Assembly: GCA_934457145.1 (NCBI GenBank)
Contig: CAKSHP010000016.1
Location: 1-51,793 of the forward strand
Direction of reading: 5' to 3'
Source of the DNA: an uncultured Clostridia bacterium
GTDB taxonomy: Bacteria > Bacillota > Clostridia > UBA1381 > UMGS1253
DNA length: 51,793 nt
Shown: positions 24,545-33,979 of the stretch, one piece after another
Position numbering within the stretch: the stretch's first letter is position 1
Layout: each line of letters opens with the position of its first letter
Notes under the pieces: generated by a model
What the model saw: only the letters and a program-made list of their open reading frames with translations
Told to the model about the DNA's origin: nothing
Databases searched by the model: none
Position numbers and translations under genes: made by a program

Positions 24545-25015
24545 ATGAAAATGGCAATCAGAATTATAAGGCAAGAGGGCGACGATGTTTTAAGAAAACA
24601 GTGCCGCAAGGTGGAGATGTTTGACAAAAAGCTTGCCATGCTTATAGACGATATGTTTGACACAATGTATGATGCGGGCGGTGTTGGACTTGCGGCGCCT
24701 CAGGTTGGAATTTTAAAAAGGGTTGTTGTTATCGACACAAGAGAAGAAGGCGAAAGACTCGAGCTTGTAAATCCGGTTATAGTTTATAAAAAAGGCGAGC
24801 ATGAAACGGTTGAGGGATGTCTTAGCGTGCCGGGCGTCAGAGGAGTTGTTAAAAGACCTAAAAAGGTTATTGTCCGCGCATTTGACAGATACGGAAAAAC
24901 GCATGAATATATAGGAGAGGAACTTTTGGCGCAGGCAATGTGCCACGAATGCGAGCACTTGGACGGAAAGCTTTTTACTGATAAAGTTATCCGCTATTTG
25001 GATGATGACGAGTAG
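24545..25015 (+). CDS. def: Peptide deformylase
   Basis: A 156-aa metalloenzyme that removes the formyl group from nascent N-terminal methionine. All three family motifs are present: GVGLAAPQVG, EGCLSVPG (metal-ligand Cys) and MCHECEHLDG (HExxH). ATG 24545 follows an AAAGGGG-type site; a second ATG lies two codons in (24551). It is directly upstream of fmt, the classic pairing. Confidence 0.95.
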   Translation: MKMAIRIIRQEGDDVLRKQCRKVEMFDKKLAMLIDDMFDTMYDAGGVGLAAPQVGILKRVVVIDTREEGERLELVNPVIVYKKGEHETVEGCLSVPGVRGVVKRPKKVIVRAFDRYGKTHEYIGEELLAQAMCHECEHLDGKLFTDKVIRYLDDDE

Positions 25016-25046
25016 GCATATATTGGCTTATATAAGGAGATAGAAA

Positions 25047-25979
25047 ATGAGAATACTGTTTATGGGAACGCCGGACTTTGCGGCAGTGATTTTAAAATAT
25101 ATATATGAAGCGGGCCATGAAGTTGCAGGCGTAATAAGCCAGCCGGACAAGAAAAAGGGCAGAGGGCAAAAACTTGCCTTAACGCCTGTGCATGAGTATG
25201 CAAATGAAAAAAATATCGGCTTTTATGCACCGGAAACGCTTAAAGACAACGCCATTTTACCTGTTTTAGAGCAGCTTGAGCCGCAGATGATTGTTGTTGC
25301 GGCATACGGAAAAATTTTGCCGAAATATATTTTGGATTATCCGAAATACGGCTGCATCAATGTTCACGCATCTCTTCTTCCGAAATACAGAGGCGCATCT
25401 CCCATACAGCAATGCATAAAAGACGGATGCAAAGTAACGGGAGTTACAACGATGTATATGGCTCAGGGGTTAGACACCGGGGATATGCTTTTAAAAAAGC
25501 AAATATCAATCGGAGACGACGAAACTGCCGAACAGCTTTTTGACCGCCTTGCGCAGCTTGGCGGCAAAGCAATTTTGGAAACTATAGAAAAAGCGCAGAA
25601 AAACGAGCTTTCGCCAACACCGCAAAACGAAGAGGAAAGCTCTTATGCGCCGCTTATAACAAAGGAGTCCGGGAAAATTGACTGGAGCGACAGCGCGGAA
25701 AACATAAAAAATCTTGTGCGCGCAATGAACAGCTGGCCTTTGGCATACACTGTCTATAACGGAGAAACAGTTAAAATAGGCAGCGTTTCAATTGAGAAAT
25801 GCGAAATAAACGAGCCTTTCGGCAAAATTTTGTTTGCCGATGTTAAACGCGGAATAGGCGTTACGGCAGCGGACGGTATTGTAACAATACAAACCTGCCG
25901 TTTTGAAAAAAAGAAAATGATGAGTTCAAGAGATTATCTTATGGGCCATAAAATAGATACAAATGTTATATTGGGCTGA
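25047..25979 (+). CDS. fmt: Methionyl-tRNA formyltransferase
   Basis: A 310-aa enzyme that formylates initiator Met-tRNA using 10-formyl-THF. It opens with FMGTPDFAAVIL and has the folate-site and catalytic region NVHASLLPKYRGASPIQ with the following GVTTMYMAQGLDTGDML. The C-terminal OB-like tRNA-binding domain (ESGKIDWSDSAENIKNLVRA) is complete. AAGGAG precedes ATG 25047. Confidence 0.96.
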   Translation: MRILFMGTPDFAAVILKYIYEAGHEVAGVISQPDKKKGRGQKLALTPVHEYANEKNIGFYAPETLKDNAILPVLEQLEPQMIVVAAYGKILPKYILDYPKYGCINVHASLLPKYRGASPIQQCIKDGCKVTGVTTMYMAQGLDTGDMLLKKQISIGDDETAEQLFDRLAQLGGKAILETIEKAQKNELSPTPQNEEESSYAPLITKESGKIDWSDSAENIKNLVRAMNSWPLAYTVYNGETVKIGSVSIEKCEINEPFGKILFADVKRGIGVTAADGIVTIQTCRFEKKKMMSSRDYLMGHKIDTNVILG

Positions 25980-25989
25980 TTAATAAAAT

Positions 25990-26018
25990 CTTCTGTCATT
26001 TTTTTCTGCGGACAGAAG
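25990..26018 (+). repeat. Intercistronic hairpin
   Basis: CTTCTGTC (25990-25997) and GACAGAAG (26011-26018) form a perfect 8-bp stem between fmt and the peptidase gene. There is no T-run behind it, so it is more likely an mRNA processing or stability element than a terminator. Confidence 0.45.
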
Positions 26019-26062
26019 AAATTAATATTTTGCCGGTGCAGAACGGCGGAACGGAGTTTTTT

Positions 26063-26770
26063 ATGTATGGAAATTATTATATGATGGATTATTCTTCAAT
26101 GGCGGAGTATTTTGTTTATATAATTATTCCGCTGATTATTTCAATCTGGGCATCGATGAAAGTTAAAATAACTTTTTCAAAATATTCGCAGATTGCAAAC
26201 CGCAAGGGTTACACGGCGGCGCAGGTTGCAGAAAGAATATTGCAGAGCGCCGGAGTTTATAATGTGAGAATCGAGCGCGTGCCGGGAGATTTAACAGACC
26301 ATTTTGATCCGAGAGATAATGTGCTTCGTTTGTCGGACAGCGTGTATTCGTCAAACTCTGTTGCGGCGCTTGGCGTTGCGGCACATGAGGCGGGGCATGC
26401 AATTCAGCATGCACAGGGCTATATGCCGATAAGAATAAGAAGCGCCATTGTTCCGGTTGTTAATATTTCGTCGCGTCTGGCAGTGCCGATGTTTATACTC
26501 GGTCTGGTTTTGGGAATGACAGGTCTTGCATGGCTCGGCGTTATACTTTTTGCCGGAGTGGTTTTATTTTCAATAGTAACGCTTCCGGTTGAATTTAATG
26601 CAAGCAGCAGAGCTTTAAAAAACCTTATTGCATATAATATTCTTTCGCCAGAAGAAAACGACATGGCAAGAAAAGTGCTCGGTGCGGCAGCAATGACATA
26701 TGTTGCATCTGCGCTTGCGTCTTTGGGACAGCTGCTCTACTGGATAAGCAGATTTAAAGACCGTGATTAA
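26063..26770 (+). CDS. Zinc metallopeptidase, YugP type (membrane)
   Basis: A 235-aa protein (PF04298-like) with an N-terminal membrane helix (YFVYIIIPLIISIWASM), the zinc site VAAHEAGHAIQHAQGY, and further helices (FILGLVLGMTGLAWLGVILF). The family is widespread in Firmicutes; substrates are unknown. ATG 26063 gives the usual MYGNYYMMDYSS start. An in-frame TTG at 26030 is possible but lacks a ribosome binding site. Confidence 0.88.
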   Translation: MYGNYYMMDYSSMAEYFVYIIIPLIISIWASMKVKITFSKYSQIANRKGYTAAQVAERILQSAGVYNVRIERVPGDLTDHFDPRDNVLRLSDSVYSSNSVAALGVAAHEAGHAIQHAQGYMPIRIRSAIVPVVNISSRLAVPMFILGLVLGMTGLAWLGVILFAGVVLFSIVTLPVEFNASSRALKNLIAYNILSPEENDMARKVLGAAAMTYVASALASLGQLLYWISRFKDRD

Positions 26771-26794
26771 TTAAAAAGAAAGCATAGGTTTTTT

Positions 26795-28117
26795 ATGAAC
26801 ACAAATCAGATAAACCCGAGGTATGCGGCATTTTTGGCGCTGCACAAAATTGAATATGAAAATTCGTATGTAAATATTGAGCTTAAGGAAACACTTTTGA
26901 AAAACAGGTTTTCACCTGCGGATAAAAGGCTTATTTCCAACATCATATACGGCTGCGTGAGATATAAAATCCGGCTTGACTATGTTATTTCGCTTTTTTC
27001 ATCGGTTAAAATAAAAAAAATATCCGATAAAGTCTTGCTGATTTTGCGCATGGGAATATATCAGATGATGTTTTTAGAGCGCATACCGGCAAGCGCCGCA
27101 GTTAACGAAAGCGTTAAAATATGCGCTAAAGTTGCATATAAATCGAAGGCGTTTGTTAATGCGCTGTTAAGAAAAGCTTCAAACGAAATCGGCAATATAA
27201 CCTATCCCAAAGAGGATTTTTTATCGGTTTATTATTCATATCCCAAAGAGCTTACAGACTTTTTTGCAGCTGAATTTAAAGAAAACTGCGAAAACGTGTT
27301 AAAAGCTTTAAACTGCGAAAGCAAAATATCAATAAGAGCGAATTTAAATAAAACAACTGTAAATGATTTAAAGAATTTGCTTGAAATGCGCGGTATAAAA
27401 AGCGAAGATGCGCCGCTTTCAAATGCGCTCTTTATAAGCGGAGCGGACATAACAAACCTTGATTTGTATAAAGACGGATATTTTACGGTTCAGGGATTGT
27501 CGAGCATGCTTGCGGTGGACGCGATGAAAATAAAAAAGGGAATGTGTGTGTTTGACATGTGCGCTGCGCCGGGCGGAAAAAGCGCCTATATTGCGGAAAA
27601 AACAGGAACCGGCGGAGAGGTTTTTTCTTTTGATATACACGAGCATAAAGTTCGGCTTATAAATAAAAATGCGCAGCGAATGGGTCTTTCAAACATTAAA
27701 GCGTTTTTGAAAAATTCCGCAGAGTATGACGGAAACCTTTTAAACCGGGCAGACGCCGTTTTGGCAGATGTTCCGTGCGCAGGGCTTGGAATTATATCAA
27801 AAAAACCGGATATAAAATATTCATATTTAAAAGAGGGGCAAAAAGAGCTTGCAAAATTGCAGCTTGAGATTTTAAAAAACTGCTCAAAATATGTTAAAAA
27901 GGGAGGCACCCTGGTCTACAGCACATGCAGCATGGGCAGCACCGAGAACATAAATAATATAAAAGAGTTTTTAAAAAATTCGGATTTTGAGTGCGAAAGC
28001 ATCAGCGATTGTTTGCCCGATGACTTAAAGAGTGAAACTTCCGGTAAAGGATATATAAATATTTTGCCGCATAACGGTTTTGACGGATTTTTTATTTGCA
28101 GAATGGTAAAAAAATAG
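26795..28117 (+). CDS. rsmB: 16S rRNA (cytosine-5)-methyltransferase RsmB
   Basis: A 440-aa methyltransferase. The N-terminal NusB-like domain (RYAAFLALHKIEYENSYVNIEL and SDKVLLILRMGIYQMMFL) is followed by the SAM-dependent domain: MCAAPGGKSAYIAEKTG (SAM loop), DVPCAGLGIISKKPDIKY (general PC motif) and VYSTCSM (nucleophile Cys). It methylates C967 (E. coli numbering) of 16S rRNA. In E. coli and many Firmicutes it is near fmt, as here. Confidence 0.94.
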   Translation: MNTNQINPRYAAFLALHKIEYENSYVNIELKETLLKNRFSPADKRLISNIIYGCVRYKIRLDYVISLFSSVKIKKISDKVLLILRMGIYQMMFLERIPASAAVNESVKICAKVAYKSKAFVNALLRKASNEIGNITYPKEDFLSVYYSYPKELTDFFAAEFKENCENVLKALNCESKISIRANLNKTTVNDLKNLLEMRGIKSEDAPLSNALFISGADITNLDLYKDGYFTVQGLSSMLAVDAMKIKKGMCVFDMCAAPGGKSAYIAEKTGTGGEVFSFDIHEHKVRLINKNAQRMGLSNIKAFLKNSAEYDGNLLNRADAVLADVPCAGLGIISKKPDIKYSYLKEGQKELAKLQLEILKNCSKYVKKGGTLVYSTCSMGSTENINNIKEFLKNSDFECESISDCLPDDLKSETSGKGYINILPHNGFDGFFICRMVKK

Positions 28118-28142
28118 GATGCACGATTGGAGAAAATCTTTA

Positions 28143-29204
28143 ATGGAAAGCGGTTTAAAATTAAAAACGGATTTGAGAAGCCTTACATATGACGAGCTTG
28201 AAAATCATTTGGTTGATATGGGCGAGAAGAAATTCCGCGCATCGCAGATATACGATGCAGTGTTTAATAAAGGCATACAGGATATTAACGATATAACAAA
28301 TATTTCAAAAAGCTTAAGAGAGCGCCTTGCAAACGATTATAAGATAGACAGTTTAAATAATGAAAAAAAGCTTGTTTCAAAAATTGACGGCACGGTTAAA
28401 TATTTGTTTTCCACCGCAGACGGAGAATGCATCGAAAGCGTTGTTATGAAATATAATCATGGCTACACAATATGTATATCGTCGCAGGCGGGGTGTGCGA
28501 TGGGGTGTGCTTTCTGCGCCTCAACAATCGGCGGCAAAAAAAGAAATCTCACGTCAGGGGAGATAATTTCTCAGATTATGTGTGCCGCCAAGGACAGCAA
28601 AGTTCACATTTCAAATATCGTTATGATGGGAATAGGCGAGCCTTTGGACAATTTTGAAAATGTGAAAAAATTTTTGATAAATGTAAATGACAAGCGCGGG
28701 CTTAATATAGGCTACAGACATATTTCGCTTTCAACCTGCGGTCTTGCAGATAAAATATACGAGCTTGCAAAAATGAACATACCGATCACACTGTCGGTAT
28801 CGCTTCATGCCTCGGATAACAAAACGCGTTCGTCTATAATGCCGGTAAACAAAAAGTTTCCGATAGAAAAGCTTATGGAGGCGGTGCGGTATTATCAAAG
28901 CGTTACGGGCAGAAGAATATCTTTTGAATATGCGCTTATCAAAGACGTAAACGATAATGAAAAGGCGGCAGCCGCGCTTGTGAAAACAGTAGACGGCGTG
29001 ATGTGCCATATTAATTTAATTCCCGTAAATGCCGTTACGGAGCGCGGATTTGAAAAACCTGCGCAAGCAAAAATTAAAAAGTTTATAGATGTGATAGAAA
29101 AAAATAAAATCACGGCAACTGTCCGCCGCGAGCTTGGCAGCGATATAAACGCATCGTGCGGACAGCTCAGAAATAAAAACAAAAATGCCAAAAACGGCAG
29201 CTGA
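28143..29204 (+). CDS. rlmN: 23S rRNA/tRNA A2-methyltransferase RlmN (radical SAM)
   Basis: A 353-aa radical-SAM enzyme. The cluster motif is CAMGCAFCAS, and the resolving C-terminal cysteine lies in DINASCGQL. GEPLDNFENVKKFL and the SLHASDNKTRSSIMP segment are typical. ATG 28143 (with TTGGAGAAA upstream) gives the usual start MESGLKLKTDLRSLT. An in-frame ATG at 28119, 1 bp after the rsmB stop, would add eight residues and cannot be excluded. Confidence 0.94.
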   Translation: MESGLKLKTDLRSLTYDELENHLVDMGEKKFRASQIYDAVFNKGIQDINDITNISKSLRERLANDYKIDSLNNEKKLVSKIDGTVKYLFSTADGECIESVVMKYNHGYTICISSQAGCAMGCAFCASTIGGKKRNLTSGEIISQIMCAAKDSKVHISNIVMMGIGEPLDNFENVKKFLINVNDKRGLNIGYRHISLSTCGLADKIYELAKMNIPITLSVSLHASDNKTRSSIMPVNKKFPIEKLMEAVRYYQSVTGRRISFEYALIKDVNDNEKAAAALVKTVDGVMCHINLIPVNAVTERGFEKPAQAKIKKFIDVIEKNKITATVRRELGSDINASCGQLRNKNKNAKNGS

Positions 29205-29236
29205 AAAATGCAGTCTGTAAAAAGGATGTGATATAA

Positions 29237-29962
29237 ATGCAGATATTTTCAAACAGTGTAATAGGTTCTGTCAGAGAAGAAAACCAGGATTCATATGTCT
29301 GTTTTGAAGCAGATAACGACACGGTTTTGCTTGTTGCCGACGGTATGGGCGGCCACAAGGGCGGAAAAAGGGCAAGCGCTCTGGCATGCGACGTTATCGA
29401 AAAAAGAATGAAAAGCGAATATAAAAGCAGTTTTACCGATGATGAAGCCGAACAGCTTATGCGCGAATGTTTTAACGAAGCAAACGCAACTATATGGCAC
29501 TACTCCGTTAAAGAACCGGAAAACCGCGGAATGGGCACGACCATTGTTATGGCGCTTGTGCGCGGCGATACATATATAGTGATTAACATAGGCGACAGCC
29601 GTGCTTATTTGATTGGCGAAAAGATAAATCAGATAACGATTGATCAAAGCTATGTGCAGTCGCTTGTTCAAAAGGGCGAAATAACGGCTGAGGAAGCAAA
29701 AAACTATCCCGGAAAGAGCATAATTTTGCAGGCTGTGGGCGTCGGAGATGTTATAAATCCCGATGTTTACAAAGGAAAGTGCGAAGACGTTATACTTCTT
29801 TGCAGCGACGGGCTCACAAATGAAATTGATGATGAAAAAATATTTGAAATTATAAAGCATACCTCGCCCGGGGAAAGCATGAAAATGCTGACGAAGGCGG
29901 CAGATGATGCCGGCGGAAAAGACAATATAACCGCTGTTGCGGCTTTTTTTAAGGAGGTTTAG
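29237..29962 (+). CDS. prpC: PP2C-family Ser/Thr protein phosphatase
   Basis: A 241-aa PPM phosphatase with the metal-binding motifs SVREENQDSY, VADGMGGHKGG, NIGDSRAYLI, LLCSDGLTNEID and GGKDNITAVA. It reverses phosphorylation by the PASTA kinase encoded 8 bp downstream; the pair controls cell-wall growth and dormancy in Firmicutes. AAAAAGGATGTG precedes ATG 29237. Confidence 0.95.
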   Translation: MQIFSNSVIGSVREENQDSYVCFEADNDTVLLVADGMGGHKGGKRASALACDVIEKRMKSEYKSSFTDDEAEQLMRECFNEANATIWHYSVKEPENRGMGTTIVMALVRGDTYIVINIGDSRAYLIGEKINQITIDQSYVQSLVQKGEITAEEAKNYPGKSIILQAVGVGDVINPDVYKGKCEDVILLCSDGLTNEIDDEKIFEIIKHTSPGESMKMLTKAADDAGGKDNITAVAAFFKEV

Positions 29963-29970
29963 GCAAAAAG

Positions 29971-31761
29971 ATGGGAAACGAAATAAAAAACGGAACTATT
30001 ATAAACGGAAGATATGAAATAACTCAAAAAATAGGCAGCGGCGGCATGGCGGATGTTTATAAAGCACGCTGCAACAAACTCGGAAGATATGTGGCAATTA
30101 AGTTTTTAAAAGAGGAATTTGCTGCCGACCGCGAATTTGTTGACCGCTTTGAAGCAGAGGCAAGAGCGTCTGCCGGGATAACTCATGCAAATATTGTGTC
30201 GGTTTATGATTTCGGCGAAAGCGACGGCAGAAAATATATAGTGATGGAGTATGTTGAGGGAATAACGCTTAAAGAGTATATCGCGCATCACGGAAAGCTT
30301 ACGTGGCGCGAGGCGGCAAGCGTTGCCGGACAGATTTGCTCGGGACTTGCCTGTGCGCATAAAAGCGGAATAATTCACCGCGACATAAAGCCTCAAAATA
30401 TTATACTTACGAAAACGGGCATTGCAAAAGTTGCAGACTTTGGTATCGCAAGAATTGCAAGCCATTCCACAATTGTTAAAGCCGATAACCGCAGCATAAT
30501 AGGTTCGGCGCATTATTTTTCGCCCGAACAGGCTGTCGGGGGCGATGTTGATAAAACAACGGATATATATTCTTTGGGCGTTGTGCTTTTTGAAATGCTT
30601 ACGGGCGTTGTTCCGTTCGACAGTACAAATCCGATAAGTTTGTCGGTTATGCATTCGCAGTCGCCTGTTCCTCCGATTGAAAACTACACGCAGGGCGTGC
30701 CGGAGGATTTGAAAAAAGTTGTGTACAAAGCGATGAGCAAAAACAGATTAGACAGATATTCTTCGGCAGAAGAAATGCTTTCGGATATAAAAAGCATTTT
30801 AAAGGGTATGCCGCCTGTATACGCTGATTCAAAGAAAAAAAGAGAAAATAAAATAGCCGGAGCGGCAGACACAAAAAACACCAGGCTTATAAACACAATA
30901 TGCATAACGGTTATTGCAATTGTTGCGGTTATAATAATTACTCTCACAATAAGCTCGGTTGTATCGTGGGGAAGAAACTCAAAGGATAGCACAGATTCTT
31001 CGGGCGCTGCCGTGGAAAATACGGATGAAAACGGCGATAATAACGATAATTCTGACGACAACGGCGATGAGGACGCAGAAGAAAAAGATGTTCCCGATGT
31101 TTTGCATAATAAAGAGGACGCTGCCAGAAAAACTCTTTCGGATGCGGGCTTTAAGGTTAAGATTGAAATAAAACAAACCGATGATGCAAACGAAATCGGA
31201 ACGGTTGTTGAGCAAAATCCGTCTGCCGGCGATAAAGCAAAAACAAACAGCACTGTAACGATTTATATCGGAACAAAGAAAGAAAATTCCGATGAAATAA
31301 GTGTTAGCAAGGTTACCGGCATGACGGAAGCCGAAGCAAGCGTGCTTTTTGAAAATCTGTTTAAAGTAAATATTGAATATGAGGATTTATCCGAAGAAGA
31401 TAAAGACAAAGACGGCACGGTTATAAGCCAGAAGCCTTCGCCGGGACAAAAGCTTAAAAAAGGAAACACAATAGAGCTTGTTGTCGGCAGATATAAAGAA
31501 AAACAGCCCGAGCCTTCAGCGTCGGCAAATCCGTCTCACCAGACAAAAGAGCGTACGCAGGAGGTGTCTGTTTCGGTTCCGTCGGACGGCGAGGCAGAAA
31601 AGTGGGTGCGCGTTAAGGTAAACGGTTCCGATGTGCTTAATAAAACATACAGTGCGGGACAAAACGTGAGCGTGAATGTGAATATAAGAGAGGGCGAAAC
31701 CAAACAGGTTGAGTTTTATATAAATGAAAAGCTTTACAAAACGGAAGAAGTAACGTATTAA
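29971..31761 (+). CDS. prkC: PASTA-domain Ser/Thr protein kinase
   Basis: A 596-aa membrane kinase. The cytoplasmic kinase domain (about 10-270) has the glycine loop IGSGGMADVY, VAIKFLKEEF, HRDIKPQN, VADFGIAR and the activation-loop end IGSAHYFSPEQA. One membrane helix lies near 310-330. Outside are an acidic linker and two PASTA repeats (PDVLHNKEDAARKTLSDAGF and VTGMTEAEASVLFENLF), which sense muropeptides or lipid II. A further beta-rich domain ends the protein (KWVRVKVNGSDVLNKTYSAG). Many relatives have three or more PASTA repeats; two is a short version. Confidence 0.95.
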   Translation: MGNEIKNGTIINGRYEITQKIGSGGMADVYKARCNKLGRYVAIKFLKEEFAADREFVDRFEAEARASAGITHANIVSVYDFGESDGRKYIVMEYVEGITLKEYIAHHGKLTWREAASVAGQICSGLACAHKSGIIHRDIKPQNIILTKTGIAKVADFGIARIASHSTIVKADNRSIIGSAHYFSPEQAVGGDVDKTTDIYSLGVVLFEMLTGVVPFDSTNPISLSVMHSQSPVPPIENYTQGVPEDLKKVVYKAMSKNRLDRYSSAEEMLSDIKSILKGMPPVYADSKKKRENKIAGAADTKNTRLINTICITVIAIVAVIIITLTISSVVSWGRNSKDSTDSSGAAVENTDENGDNNDNSDDNGDEDAEEKDVPDVLHNKEDAARKTLSDAGFKVKIEIKQTDDANEIGTVVEQNPSAGDKAKTNSTVTIYIGTKKENSDEISVSKVTGMTEAEASVLFENLFKVNIEYEDLSEEDKDKDGTVISQKPSPGQKLKKGNTIELVVGRYKEKQPEPSASANPSHQTKERTQEVSVSVPSDGEAEKWVRVKVNGSDVLNKTYSAGQNVSVNVNIREGETKQVEFYINEKLYKTEEVTY

Positions 31762-31770
31762 GGAGCGTTT

Positions 31771-32631
31771 ATGATTGACGGAACGATAGTTAAGGGAATC
31801 GGCGGATTTTACTATGTAAGATGCGGCGATGAAGTTTATGAGTGCCGCGCGAGGGGAAAATTTCGCAAAAGCGAAATAACCCCTCTGGCGGGTGATTTTG
31901 TTTCAATTGATGTTAAAAACGGAAAAGGCAGTATAGAAAAAATCCACGAAAGAAAAAATATGCTCATACGTCCGCCGGTTGCAAATATAGATTGTCTGGT
32001 GGTTGTAGCGTCGGCAGATGAACCCGAACCGAATAAGACGCTTATAGATAACTTTTTGATACTCGGCAAAAAAAGCGGCATTGAAACGGTGATAGTTATA
32101 AGTAAATCGGATTTAAAAGATCAAAACGCGCTTGCCGGTGTGTATCGGAAAATAGGCTACAGAGTTATTTTTTCAAGCATAAAAACAGGCGAAGGAAAAG
32201 ATGAAATTTCCAGTTTGTTTTTAGGAAAAATCACTGCGCTTGCGGGCAATTCGGGCGTCGGAAAGTCGAGCATATTAAACATGGTATGCCAAAGGTTAAA
32301 CCTTCCGACGGGCGATATAAGCAAAAAGCTTAACCGCGGCAGACACACCACCCGACACACAGAACTTATAGAACTGGGGAAAAACAGCTATGTGCTTGAC
32401 ACGCCCGGCTTTTCAAGCTTTGAGCTTCCGGATATTGAAGCGTCCGATTTGCAAAGTTACTATGAAGAGTTCAAAAAATATATACCAAATTGCAGATTTA
32501 AAGGCTGTGCACATATTAATGAGCCGGACTGTGCAGTGAAAAATGCGGTTTTAAAAAACGAAATCGACAAAGACAGATACGAAAACTATAGAGCCATGTA
32601 TAACGAACTGAAAAACGTCAAAAAATGGTAA
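31771..32631 (+). CDS. rsgA: Ribosome small-subunit GTPase RsgA
   Basis: A 286-aa circularly permuted GTPase for late 30S maturation. The N-terminal OB fold is followed by G4 VISKSDLKD, G1 GNSGVGKSSIL, G2 RGRHTTRH, G3 LDTPGF, and a zinc site with CRFKGCAHINEPDCAV. It lies 9 bp after the PASTA kinase, which is known to phosphorylate RsgA in Firmicutes. AAGGAG precedes ATG 31771. Confidence 0.95.
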   Translation: MIDGTIVKGIGGFYYVRCGDEVYECRARGKFRKSEITPLAGDFVSIDVKNGKGSIEKIHERKNMLIRPPVANIDCLVVVASADEPEPNKTLIDNFLILGKKSGIETVIVISKSDLKDQNALAGVYRKIGYRVIFSSIKTGEGKDEISSLFLGKITALAGNSGVGKSSILNMVCQRLNLPTGDISKKLNRGRHTTRHTELIELGKNSYVLDTPGFSSFELPDIEASDLQSYYEEFKKYIPNCRFKGCAHINEPDCAVKNAVLKNEIDKDRYENYRAMYNELKNVKKW

Positions 32632-32652
32632 ATACAATGTGAGGGGATAAAG

Positions 32653-33330
32653 ATGATACATATTGCACCATCTATTTTATCGGCAGATTTTTCAAAGCTC
32701 GGCGAGCAGGTAAAGGCTGTTTGCGGGGGCGGAGCTGATTTTATTCATATCGACGTTATGGACGGGGCATTTGTTCCGAATATTTCGTTTGGAGGATGCG
32801 TTATAAAAAGCATAAGAAAAGATACGGATGCTGTGTTTGATGTTCATTTAATGATAAATGAGCCGCTAAGATATATTAAAGATTTTGCCGATGCCGGCGC
32901 AGATATCATAACAGTTCATAAAGAGGCGGGTTCCGATGTTTTATCGTGCATAAGAAAGATAAAATCTCTCGGCAAAAAGGCGGGGCTTTCAATAAAGCCG
33001 AAAACGCCGGTCAGCGAAATTGAAAAATATATAAAGGATTTGGATTTGGTTTTGGTAATGAGTGTTGAACCCGGGTTTGGCGGTCAGGGATATTTGCAGT
33101 GCGCAGATGAAAAAATAACCGCCCTTAAAGATTTAAAAGAAAAAATTAATCCCAAAATGCACATTTCAGTGGACGGAGGAATAAAACTTTCGAATATGGA
33201 AAATGTTATTTTAAGAGGCTGCGATGTTGTTGTGGCGGGAAGTGCGGTGTTTGCCGCAGACGATATAAAAAAACGAACGCAGATGTTTTGCGATCTTGCA
33301 AAAAAAACGGAAGAAAAGATGGGGAGATAA
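32653..33330 (+). CDS. rpe: Ribulose-phosphate 3-epimerase
   Basis: A 225-aa TIM-barrel enzyme interconverting ribulose-5-P and xylulose-5-P. Motifs: HIAPSILSADFSKL, HIDVMDGAFVPNISFG, FDVHLMINEPLRYI, VMSVEPGFGGQGY and ISVDGGIKLSN, with all metal and catalytic positions in place. It follows rsgA as in most Firmicutes. TGAGGGG precedes ATG 32653. Confidence 0.96.
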   Translation: MIHIAPSILSADFSKLGEQVKAVCGGGADFIHIDVMDGAFVPNISFGGCVIKSIRKDTDAVFDVHLMINEPLRYIKDFADAGADIITVHKEAGSDVLSCIRKIKSLGKKAGLSIKPKTPVSEIEKYIKDLDLVLVMSVEPGFGGQGYLQCADEKITALKDLKEKINPKMHISVDGGIKLSNMENVILRGCDVVVAGSAVFAADDIKKRTQMFCDLAKKTEEKMGR

Positions 33331-33334
33331 AGTT

Positions 33335-33955
33335 ATGCGCGCCGTTATATTTTTAGGTTCGCCCAAAGCCGACACGGACGAGCTTTCGGGCTTTGTTAAA
33401 GATGATGATTTTGTGATATGCGCAGATAAAGGATATAAATATGCAAAGCGGCTCGGTGTTCATATTAATGCCGTTTTGGGGGATTTTGATTCGTGCGATA
33501 TAAAAGATGTTGACTTTAAAGGCGTTAAGGTGTTTCCGTCGGAAAAAGATTTTACCGATTGCGAAATAGCTGTTGATTATGCATGCGAAAAAGGTGCGGA
33601 TGAAATTGTTCTTTTGTGTGCGACAGGCGGCAGAGAAGATCATTTTTTAGGCAATATTTATGCTTTGCGCCGCGGCGCCGATCGCGGCGTTTTTTGCTAT
33701 ATATACACTAAAACCACGCAGATATATGTTGCCGATGACTACTTTGAAACTACCGGCGAAAAGGGCGACATACTTTCGGTGTTTGAGTTTTTTTGCGCAA
33801 AAAAGTTTACAACCGAAAACTTAAAATATGCGCTTAAAGATAAAGACTTGCCGTATACCGGTATAAGCAATGTGTTTTCAGACAAAAAGGTTTCATTAAA
33901 ATTCAGCGGCAGAGCGCTTATAATCCACACGAAGGAAGATACAGAAAGCGATTAA
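33335..33955 (+). CDS. thiN: Thiamine pyrophosphokinase
   Basis: A 206-aa enzyme that makes thiamine pyrophosphate from thiamine. Motifs: CADKGYKYAKRLG, VLGDFDSCDI, EKDFTDCEIAVDYACEKGADEI and CATGGREDHFLGN. The start is set at ATG 33335 (GGGGAGATAAAG upstream). A longer frame overlaps the rpe 3' end by 35 bp and is unlikely. The C-terminal domain is slightly short but complete. Confidence 0.93.
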   Translation: MRAVIFLGSPKADTDELSGFVKDDDFVICADKGYKYAKRLGVHINAVLGDFDSCDIKDVDFKGVKVFPSEKDFTDCEIAVDYACEKGADEIVLLCATGGREDHFLGNIYALRRGADRGVFCYIYTKTTQIYVADDYFETTGEKGDILSVFEFFCAKKFTTENLKYALKDKDLPYTGISNVFSDKKVSLKFSGRALIIHTKEDTESD

Positions 33956-33979
33956 AAAAGCGGAAAGGCATTGAAAAAT